Origin: Saccharina japonica | Taxonomy: Eukaryota; Sar; Phaeophyceae; Laminariales; Laminariaceae | Direction of reading: 5' to 3' | Length of the DNA: 64,000 nucleotides | NCBI GenBank assembly: GCA_008828725.1 | Contig: MEHQ01001682.1 | Span: 166,329 to 230,328 of the forward strand | In this document: piece after piece, positions 57,086 to 64,000 of the stretch | Layout: the number at the start of each line of letters is the position of its first letter | Numbering within the stretch: the first letter of the stretch is position 1 | Notes under the pieces: model-generated | What the model was told of the DNA's origin: nothing | The model's database searches: none | Seen by the model: only the letters and a program-made list of their open reading frames with translations | Translations under genes and position numbers: made by a program

Positions 57086-58239
57086 CCTTATGAGCTTTGT
57101 CTCGAAAAAATCAGGCGTTTTTCTTTTTTCGAAAAATTGGTCGACCACACTAAAATGTATATAATAAAATATTCCCCGATTTCCATACTTTATCCTAGAT
57201 AATAATTCAGTGGTGCGGTAAAGGCTACTGTGTGTATCGTATATATTACCTGGTACTACTACTTGGAAAAGCGTCACGTCGATTGTCAGCGAAACCACTA
57301 CAACCAGACCCGCACGCTGCATGCTCCCGAAACCACACAAACCACCATCAGGGTTAGAGCGTCGTGCGGCGAGTACAAGCAACAGTCGCCCTGTTCGTTA
57401 GTCTACCGGACACGACTCAAACCTTCTGCAAAATCAAAATATCCTGAGCCGCATACTGTAGCCGAAGGCACGAGCCGGTGGGTAGAAGGGGTGTACAAGG
57501 GGAGAAACACCTGTGAACAAGGCTTTGCTTTTGTCTAGAAGGCCGTTGAGTGTGAACGCTCCGGCCAGTTGAGCTGGAAAGTAACTGTCACAAATTAAAT
57601 TAAAAACAAACTACATTTCGAAAATGCTCCAACCGTTTAAATACTCTCAACCCAAAGATTGGCTCGTCTGGGGTCCGAACCGGCAAATATTGGCTCGTCT
57701 GAGCTACTGCTGTCGTCGTTTGCCGCCGCCACGTCATCGACTACAACCACCTCTTGGCTCATGTTGGAGTGGTGTTGTGTTGGACTTGCGAGCAGAGATG
57801 GGTGGTGTGTGTTTGGTGTGTGCGAGTGTTGAGTAGTGTTGGGTCTGCGGGGAGAGGGGAGGGGGTTGTGTCGCAGTGGATCCACCGACGTTTAGGCTAC
57901 AACCCGCCTCTTCCCACGCCCACGTATGGTCGCCTTGTTCATTACTGCAATGGTTGATACGTTCCAGAGTAGGTACAATAGACGTCGTATCAACCAGCGT
58001 TAACGTTGTCGCGTTCACTGACACGTTTTAGTGTAGATGGGTTATGAGGTTTTCCGGTTTAACCGATTAACCGGTTAAACCGGTGTTTTTATCCGGTTTA
58101 ACCGGTTAACCGGTTAACCGGACCTCAAAAACCGCCAGTTTTATTTTGAAAAACCGACTAATCACACATGCCTGATGGGTTTCCAAAAACCGCGGTTAAC
58201 CGTTTTTTTCTCTATCCCGTGCCCATCTTTAATTGTGAC

Positions 58240-58620
58240 ACAGGCGTACAGAACTCACAGAAGTTCCGTGGGGGTCAAAACTAGTTGTACCCGTACCCCG
58301 GGTATTGTGACACAGGCCGTACAGAACACACAGAAGTTCCGGGTACGGGTATATATGTCGTACAGAACTTACAGAAGTTCCGGGTACGGGTATGAGAGTG
58401 TTACAGAACTCACAGAAGTTCCGGGTATTGTGGCACGGGCGTACAGAACTCACAGAAGTTCCGTACGGGTATAAAAACGTTGTACCCGTACCCCGGGTAT
58501 TGTGGCACGGGCGTACAGAACTTACAGAAGTTCCGGGTACGGGTATGAGTGTCGCACAGAACTCACAGAAGTTCTTTGTAGGGTAGTACTACCCGGGAAA
58601 AACCCCGGGTATGGTTCTCT
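58240..58620 (+). repeat. CAGAAGTTCCGGGTA minisatellite, right part
   Basis: About seven units of 45-65 bp; ends near ACCCGGGAAAAACCCCGGGT. Confidence 0.9.
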
Positions 58621-58665
58621 ACGTAACCTACAGAAATAATCTTGCAAATTTTTCATACCAATACC

Positions 58666-58844
58666 GTACAGGACACCTATATACTAGTAGTAAGAAATAT
58701 AAAATCTGGTCCAGACTGGATTTCTTATACGAGAGATGGTGCTTTCTACACTATTTTCAACATAACGATCCCGAATTTCGTATTCTCCTTTTAAATATCA
58801 GCCTGGCTTTGTCTTTAGCCTGTTTCTCATTAGGTGTCCTGTAC
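58666..58844. mobile_element. MITE with TACAGGACACCTA ends
   Basis: GTACAGGACACCTATATACT to CTCATTAGGTGTCCTGTAC, a better-kept TIR pair than 16743-16916. A partial third copy (ACAGGACACC) starts at 58858. Confidence 0.8.
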
Positions 58845-59044
58845 TGTACAGCAGTAGTACAGGACACCTTACAAAAAACAGGAAAGCTGGCCAACGCTGC
58901 ATTTATTTCTTATTCAAGACAGGGTGCTCTCAACGCTATGATTACTTCAATTATAAACGAATCTCGAATTTATGATTTCCTCTAAATATCAGAGTGGCTT
59001 TTTCACTATTAAATAATACCCTCTTTCTAATTTCGTGCCCCCTA

Positions 59045-59638
59045 CAGGCTGGGCTGGCCAAGAATAGCTTTTTAGTTGGTCAGGCACTTGTTTTTTTCGA
59101 GTTTTGAACTGAAAACTTGACACGTCCTGCTTGAGGGCAAAACGAACGGATTGCCAACTGCGCCATTTTGATTTAGATTTTTTTTCGTGAACTAACCAGA
59201 TTTCAGAAAAAAACAAAAATTGGTTTTGGCTACAACTGACGGGAAAAAAAAAATCAAAATGGTGCAGTTGGCAATTCCTTCGGTTTTCCCTTATGTATGA
59301 TGTGTCAAGTTTTCAGGTCGAAGTTCGGAAAAACCAACTGAGAATCCCATGTTTCCGATTCACACCGAAACTAGGGCAAAGCTGCGAGGGTTGCTGGCAA
59401 TTTGTATTCCGCCGCATAAAAATATGATTTCAAATAGACATTTTCTGCTGAAAAAGCTCAATAAACTACTAAAAAAAACAACGAATTGCGCGAACGTGCC
59501 CTATCAGCAGACAACACAGACGGGCATGACCGCTTTGATTGGCTGATCAACAGGATATGCTCAGCTCCGACTAGTTCGTCGTAGTTCATGAGATACGGAC
59601 TGACGAACTAAAAAGCTGTTCTTGGCCAGCCCAGCTCG
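59045..59638 (+). mobile_element. TA-flanked DNA element (family TA-II), copy 2
   Basis: CAGGCTGGGCTGGCCAAGAA to TTCTTGGCCAGCCCAGCTCG with TA on both sides. Opposite orientation to 31796-32584. The 59349-59546 frame (IPPHKNMISNRHFLLKKLN) matches the first copy on its minus strand, with conservative changes, so it may be a transposase remnant. Confidence 0.85.
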
Positions 59639-60000
59639 TACTGCTCTTGTGTCCTCGTAAAAGCGCCGGTGAACCGACAAAAAACAATAACCAACAACAG
59701 CCACGTACAGGTAAGTATTACGATGCGTATAGTGCGATGTGTACGTACGACGTGAACGTATCTGGTACTAAATACGATTACGATACGTACAATACGTATA
59801 ATACATACGGATAATATATATATAGTGTGTTATATCATACGCACCTGTTACATAGTCTGATATCAATATTATTAATAGAACGTATCATTTTCATCTTTGG
59901 GCGGCGAAATATGCAAGAAAAACAAAAAGAGCCATACGAGTAGAGTGGTAGTATAAGACATAAGACCGTACGTGAAAGTATGGTCTGAACCCGAATAGAT
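59639..60000. other. Intron sequence
   Basis: TACG/ATAC-rich low-complexity DNA with TATTAATAG at 59870. No gene. Confidence 0.45.
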
Positions 60001-60357
60001 ACCGGCACCCCAGGTATTGTGACAAAGGTATACCCTTACCTGGGGTATTGTGCCAAAGGTCTTGCAGAACTTACAGAAGTTCCGGGTACGGGTATGGATG
60101 TCGTACAGAACTTACAGAAGTTCCGGGTTAGGGTATAAAACCCTTACAGAACTCACAGAAGTTCCGGGCAGGTACAAGCACGTTGTACCGGTACCCCGGG
60201 TATTGTGAAACGGGGAGTACAGAACTTACAGAAGTTCCGGGTACGGGTATAAAACCCTTACAGAACTTACAGAAGTTCTCTGTAGGGTATTTCCCGGGTA
60301 AATACCCCGGGTATGGTTCTGTAGGTACCCTACAGAACCTGACCTTGCATGATTGTC
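60001..60357 (+). repeat. Second CAGAAGTTCCGGGTA minisatellite array
   Basis: About six units; bounded by CTACAGAACCTGACCTTGCA, the reverse complement of the outer edge at 54808-54835. This suggests an inverted-repeat element built from this array. Confidence 0.85.
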
Positions 60358-60405
60358 TTTGTTGATTCATGATGCGATCGATGTAGAAAAAGTGTGTTTT
60401 AACTT

Positions 60406-60503
60406 TTAACCCATTCAGAACTGAAGAAATGATCCAACTCCGATTTCACAAGTAGTTTGTAATTTGTCCCCACACACGTGGAGACCAGTTCTTAAGGGGT
60501 CAA
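60406..60503. mobile_element. TTAA-type MITE (AAGAACTG subfamily)
   Basis: TTAACCCATTCAGAACTG to GAGACCAGTTCTTAAGGGGT then CAA; about 100 bp before the exon at 60605. Confidence 0.8.
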
Positions 60504-60552
60504 TTCAAGTTCGTTTGGATTCGACGCGTGCTCACCGCCTCCGCCGCCACCG

Positions 60553-60600
60553 CTGTTTGTTTGTTTGTTTGTTTGTTTGTTTGTTTGTTTGTTTGTTTTT
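60553..60600 (+). promoter_or_regulatory. (GTTT)n tract acting as pyrimidine tract of a 3' splice site
   Basis: Eleven GTTT units run into TTTTTTCAG of the exon at 60605. Its length could vary and affect splicing; this is inference. Confidence 0.5.
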
Positions 60601-60604
60601 TCAG

Positions 60605-60679
60605 ATGCACCAAAAGAAGACGTAGCAGATGGTGCTGATATCGTCGAGGAGGCGGGCAGCACTAAATACCGGCCCTCAG
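60605..60679 (+). CDS. 75-nt acidic exon of the split gene
   Basis: It follows a strong acceptor: a (GTTT)n pyrimidine-rich tract ending TTTTTTCAG. It ends at CTCAG/GTAATAG. Only one frame is open; it reads APKEDVADGADIVEEAGSTK then YRPS. The exon is phase 1 at both ends, matching the donor at 44742 and the following acceptors. Its acidic, low-complexity character matches the large exon. It is too short for database recognition. Confidence 0.6.
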
Positions 60680-60734
60680 GTAATAGTCAATATACGTATG
60701 ATGTAATTGAATGCCAGCGTCGCTGCCTGGATTG

Positions 60735-60945
60735 CTAGCAGGGTAGGTCTTGCCTGTCGTATATGGCATTGCATTGTCTGCTCTGCTTACTGCACTGCGC
60801 GTGGTATCTCTTGTGTCGTAGTTTCGTGACCACAGAACTGGCACCTTTTTTAGGATGAAGAATCGGCACGGACACTAACTGGGTGTGCTGGATGTCGACG
60901 GGTAGAAAGGAAGGTTTTGGTGTGAAGAACACACACACACCGCAA
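60735..60945 (+). repeat. Dispersed 220-bp repeat, plus copy
   Basis: CAGGGTAGGTCTTGCCTGTC to GAAGAACACACACACACCG, in the intron between exons 60605 and 61666. Its right part matches 39758-39856. Confidence 0.65.
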
Positions 60946-61665
60946 CGCCGTGCATGGACATTTTCTTTGGAGCTATGATACGAGTACACATACAGTAGTA
61001 GTACGATCCAGTAGTGCCGGTCCCTCTATATGGTAGTGCCGGTATGATATGCGCCAGGCAATAATACCGGCATTATATCGGCAACCGGCACTACGAACTC
61101 AGCGCACTGAATGCCACACTTGGTTAATCCCGTATATATAATATGTACCAAGCGAACTTACAGGTACACTATACGAACAAAGATGATTTTGCGGCGAAAT
61201 CCTCGATCTCACCACAGGTACTACAGCTGTGTATATATGATATATATGATATATATGTGTCTGTTTAAAAAAATATACCTGGTATATAAATATAAATAAA
61301 AAATATAAAATCGCACTCTGTACTCTGTACCGGTACGTAATATACGTATTAATAGTGTAATTTTCTATAATACGAAGCATGCTACCAGTATATACTATTA
61401 ACATACGTTCGGTGAAGGACGGCCCCCATTCGCACACCGGGCATGTATGTATGTATGTATGTATGTATGTATGTATGTATGTATGATATGTATGTATGTA
61501 TGTCTGCAAATTGTACTCTGCACACCCTTTGGCATATACTGTATGCCGCTTTTACGTACGTAGTGTATTTTGTTTCTTTGCTGAATACCCCCCCCCCCCT
61601 CGCGTCGTTTCGTAGCTCAACGTACCACACACCACTAACATTGACTAACATCCCCCCTCATGAAG
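60946..61665. other. Short intron with R60 copy and (ATGT)n
   Basis: An R60 copy at 61176-61230 has an extra CCACAGGTACTA inside CTCACAGC. (ATGT)n runs at 61443-61503. A C12 run near 61590 and the branch-like TTGACTAAC near 61641 precede the next exon. Confidence 0.6.
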
Positions 61666-61722
61666 TACCACCCGTCTCGGAAAGGGATACAGACGTAGTC
61701 AATGGACAAAACCCTAGGGCGA
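61666..61722 (+). CDS. Probable 57-nt exon of the split gene
   Basis: A branch-site match TTGACTAAC lies about 25-30 nt upstream (near 61641-61649), followed by a short C-rich tract and the acceptor CATGAAG. The donor is GCGA/GTAAGG at 61723. The peptide reads PPVSERDTDVVNGQNPRA. It is phase 1 at both ends, so it can be included or skipped without changing frame. It may be an alternative cassette exon. The downstream intron would be only 124 nt and very C-rich. Confidence 0.45.
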
Positions 61723-61846
61723 GTAAGGCAGCAACAAATACACCCCGTCCCGGTCCCCGTCCCCCTCCATCGTCCCCCGTCCCCCCGTCCCCCCGTACAC
61801 CCACCCCCCCCTCCGCCCCAACTTGCATTTTTTGCCGTGAGCGCAG

Positions 61847-62070
61847 ACATGTACACCCTCGTCGAGGCCGTCCAGAGCGGGGACCCCAGCGCGGTGGAGG
61901 TGGTAGTGGGCGTCATCGGGAAGGAGCAGGCGGTCCTGCAGCTGTCGGCGTTGCGCACCGACGGCGACCGCAAGCTGGAGACGGTCATCATGCTGGCGGC
62001 CCGCAGCGGAGAGTTGGAGATGTTCCGCGCCGTCCTTCGGTCCCTCGAGCGAACGCTGTCCGAGCGGCAG
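61847..62070 (+). CDS. Exon of the split gene: start of an ankyrin-like domain (gene continues past window)
   Basis: The acceptor GAGCGCAG ends at 61846 after a long C-rich tract. The donor GCGGCAG/GTGTGTTG starts at 62071, with the exon ending in phase 0. The 74-residue product has two ankyrin-like helix pairs: TLVEAVQSGDPSAVEVVVG and TVIMLAARSGELEMFRAVL. These follow the family pattern of a short helix ending in A-x-x-G and then a second helix. No other protein in the window is as convincingly globular. This suggests a protein-interaction domain at the C-terminal side of the disordered region. ATG 61849 could also start a separate gene. Confidence 0.65.
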
Positions 62071-62099
62071 GTGTGTTGCGTACGATATACGATATACGT

Positions 62100-62472
62100 A
62101 TAATACATAGGTGCTACGATATACCAGGTATAGAGGTAGGTACGAGTAGAGGTGGCGTTTTTTTGCAGACATAATTTCTGAATGATCGGGCTCCTTAATA
62201 ACAACCCAAACTCTGTGTAGCCACGTTTTCCATATATATATATTTGTAGTATACCTACAGACAGTAGCTCATGGGATTGTTGATCGGGCTCGTTGCGCTT
62301 TTATTTTCCTCTCTGAAGTCATTTTGTTTGGGTCATGTGTTGATCGGGCTCGTTGCGCTTTTATTTTCCTCTCTGGAGTCATTTTTGTTTGGGTCGTGTA
62401 TGGAACTCCTCAAGGTAGGAGCTCAGGCCAAAAACATGGTGTATCTCTATCGTGTATACGAGCATTCGTCGC
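62100..62472. mobile_element. GACGC-type MITE copy with TACCAGGTA in its left TIR
   Basis: GTGCTACGATATACCAGGTA then TAGAGGT at left, CTCTATCGTGTATACGAGCA then TTCGTC at right. A 60-bp tandem duplication (TGTTGATCGGGCTCGTTGCG) lies at 62278-62397. Confidence 0.55.
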
Positions 62473-63167
62473 TTCTTTCATGTAACATTGAACGCATTCA
62501 GGGAGTATAGCGTGTGTATTATGTGACCTCCCTTGGGTTCCACAGGAGGTGTCAGATTAATTCCGTTCCCCTCAAAACACGTATCATATGTACGACGAGT
62601 AGTTGGCGCGATCGAAGTAGGTATCCCAGACAAGACAGGTTGCAAAATATGAGTTTCGACGAAATCCTCAATCTCTTTACGTGCAGCTGTCGTTTTTTTT
62701 TTTTTTTTTTTTTCTATATATACGAAGTTTTTACGTACAAGGCTCCCATTCGGGATTGATTGTGGTTGACCTTGAAATCCTGGGGGTGTCGCAGCAAGCA
62801 GAAAAGGGAGTTCTAACACAGCAGCAGGCGTTTGTTCTCGTATATACCAGCTATCATATATACTCGTACGTGACGATCGGGGCAAAAAACGAAGAACATG
62901 AAACAGATACGAGATGTTGACCGCTGAAGAAATAAACTAAAGTATACACTAGAGGCCTGCTGTAGAGAAAATATCACCGGCCAGCCTAAACGAGTACCAG
63001 GTAATAGTTACTACTACTCTGTAGGACGAGTAGTTATATGCCTATCGTATATAGGACGAAATTGCACTTTTGTATCCCAAAACCCTCTGCTTGCAAATAA
63101 ACTCGTGCAGAGCGAACGCTGCCCTTGCGGCAGGTACATGCTCAATATACGGTATATACATCACACT
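62473..63167. other. Sequence downstream of the last exon
   Basis: An R60 copy (AATATGAGTTTCGACGAAAT) at 62642-62691 with a T18 tail, and TACCAGGTA at 62995. No further exon is recognised; the gene's next exon must lie outside or be unrecognised. Confidence 0.45.
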
Positions 63168-63219
63168 CAGCTTGAACATAGGAGTTTCCTTCGGCGAAAC
63201 CCTCGATCTCACAGCTGAT
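63168..63219 (+). repeat. R60 copy, diverged
   Basis: CACACTCAGCTTGAACATAG to CGGCGAAACCCTCGATCTCA then CAGCTG. Confidence 0.7.
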
Positions 63220-63249
63220 TTTTTTTTTGATATTTTTTTTTAAATATAA

Positions 63250-63458
63250 GGGCCCATATTAACGAGTACAAAATAAATTCAATTTGGAAAAAACATAATT
63301 CAAATTTGCTTTACATTGGTCAACACACGCACCAGCACCAAATATTAGGATCTTTGGGTATAATATTGGGTGGTGGTGCGGGTTCTGACCAATGAAAAGC
63401 GGATTTGATTTTTTTTTTTTCCAAATTGATTTTTTTTTTTCTTCGTTAAAACGGGCCC
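63250..63458. mobile_element. PIF/Harbinger-like MITE, third copy
   Basis: GGGCCCATATTAACGAGTAC to CTTCGTTAAAACGGGCCC, with TAA on each side (63247-63249, 63459-63461). Confidence 0.85.
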
Positions 63459-63526
63459 TAACATAGGACGACGGGGGTTGCTTTGTTTTTGGTTGCAACA
63501 CCCTCTCTCTTGCAAATGATTAACTA

Positions 63527-63655
63527 TTACGGAAGACCGTAGTAAGTATGACCTAATACTGTTACAAAAAAATAGTAAAATGTATACCTGGTAGGTTTTT
63601 GTGTATACCTTTGGTCCTGTTTACTAGTATTTACTGTGGTCCCCCGTAACAATTG
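63527..63655. mobile_element. MITE with CGGGGGACC ends
   Basis: TTACGGAAGACCGTAGTAAG to TTACTGTGGTCCCCCGTAA. It has TACCTGGTA where the copy at 34391 has no such word. Confidence 0.8.
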
Positions 63656-63719
63656 GGCAGTGTACTTTTGGGGGAGAAAAAAGAAAAAACTCAGCTCTGT
63701 CTTGCAAGCCGGCCGAGAG

Positions 63720-63771
<52 letters not shown>

Positions 63772-64000
63772 ACACAACCCACCAAACAAAAAAAAATAAA
63801 TAACCAAAAAAAAAACCCCTTTTTTAAAAAAAAGATAGTAAAATGTATACCTGGTAGGTTTTTGTGTATACCTTTGGTCCTATTTACTAGTATTTACTGT
63901 GGTCCCCCGTAACAATTGGGCGGTGTACTTTTGGGGGAAAAAAAAAACAAAACTCAGCTCTGTCTTGCAAGTCGGCCGAGAGACCCCCCCCCCCCGCCCC
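63585..64000. other. Probable assembly duplication around a C51 run
   Basis: TATACCTGGTAGGTTTTTGT through GGCCGAGAGACCCC occurs at 63585-63725 and again at 63848-63990. Between them lie 51 C and an odd A/C/T homopolymer stretch. It looks like a contig join or read-error consensus. Confidence 0.75.

Larger units (their letters stand above)
54945..58231 (-). mobile_element. hAT DNA transposon, second copy, with three later insertions
   Basis: Ends TAGAGATGGGCACCGAAT and CGTGCCCATCTTTA, with a perfect 8-bp duplication ATTGTGAC (54937-54944, 58232-58239). The empty site GGGTATTGTGACACAGG survives in the same minisatellite near 58301. Relative to the first copy it holds extra DNA at about 55500-55942, 56343-56648 and 56670-57235. 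Subtracting these leaves about 1.97 kb, matching the first copy. Confidence 0.85.
11901..62070 (+). other. Split host gene with giant introns (gene model)
   Basis: I join exons 11901-12635, 42451-44741, 60605-60679, 61666-61722 (probable) and 61847-62070 into one plus-strand gene. Each donor leaves one base of a codon and each acceptor supplies two, so all junctions are phase 1. Spliced joins read GGA, GAT, GTA and AAC. Introns are about 29.8 kb, 15.9 kb, 1.0 kb and 0.12 kb. All exons share one composition: GC-rich, with Ser, Glu, Ala and Gly runs. The product is a long disordered N-terminal region followed by an ankyrin-like segment that continues beyond the window. The true start may lie upstream of 11901 or be the ATG at 11978. 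The phase fit and exon style are seen; that they form one transcript is inferred. The alternative is two or three smaller neighbouring genes. Confidence 0.6.

Noticed and set aside
61443-62174. 243-codon frame starting in the (ATGT)n run
   Set aside because: Its start is microsatellite sequence. Only the part at 61666-61722 has splice signals, and beyond 61847 it is the wrong frame for the ankyrin-like exon.

Overview
This window is nuclear DNA of a eukaryote. It has spliceosomal introns (GT/GTGTG/GTAAG donors, a TACTAAT-type branch site and pyrimidine tracts), almost no long conserved frames, and dense repeats: SINEs, MITEs, DNA transposons, minisatellites and microsatellites. GC-rich exons rich in Glu, Ala, Gly and Pro homopolymers sit like islands in AT-richer introns. 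Together with TTAGGG-like interstitial tracts this fits a photosynthetic stramenopile, with a brown alga as best guess. I cannot fix the species.

Host gene. The only host gene I can support is a plus-strand split gene of at least 50 kb. Its exons lie at 11901-12635, 42451-44741, 60605-60679, 61666-61722 (probable) and 61847-62070, with a further candidate at 41716-41832. It runs on past the right edge. Every inferred junction is phase 1, so the pieces join in frame. The product is a long, low-complexity, probably disordered protein that enters an ankyrin-like helical domain in the last exon. Two introns are about 30 kb and 16 kb and hold nearly all the mobile DNA described here. The large exon has one frame break, at an 18-G homopolymer, which is probably a run-length error.

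Regions. Positions 1-7.4 kb hold remains of minus-strand Ty3/gypsy LTR retrotransposons: a 3' fragment, then a longer broken element with protease, RT, RNase H, a minisatellite-like tether and integrase. Positions 7.4-11.9 kb are SINEs and minisatellites. Positions 12.6-42.4 kb (intron 1) hold SINEs, TTAA-flanked palindromic MITEs, TA-flanked DNA elements, a 2.4-kb imperfect inverted repeat, a 1.8-kb element with 9-bp direct repeats, and tandem PIF/Harbinger-like MITEs. Positions 44.7-60.6 kb (intron 2) hold two hAT elements with perfect 8-bp target duplications. One hAT sits inside a TA element, which itself sits inside a short dispersed repeat. The other lies inside a minisatellite and carries three later insertions. 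Positions 60.6-64 kb hold the 3' exons, more repeats and an assembly-damaged end.

Most unusual signal. Two short palindromic words, TATTAATAG and TACCWGGTA, each occur about 20 times exactly, where about 0.5 would be expected by chance. Comparison of repeat copies inside the window shows them as precise micro-insertions at TA or CTAG sites. They look like footprints or micro-elements of a TA-targeting process that I cannot assign to a known family.
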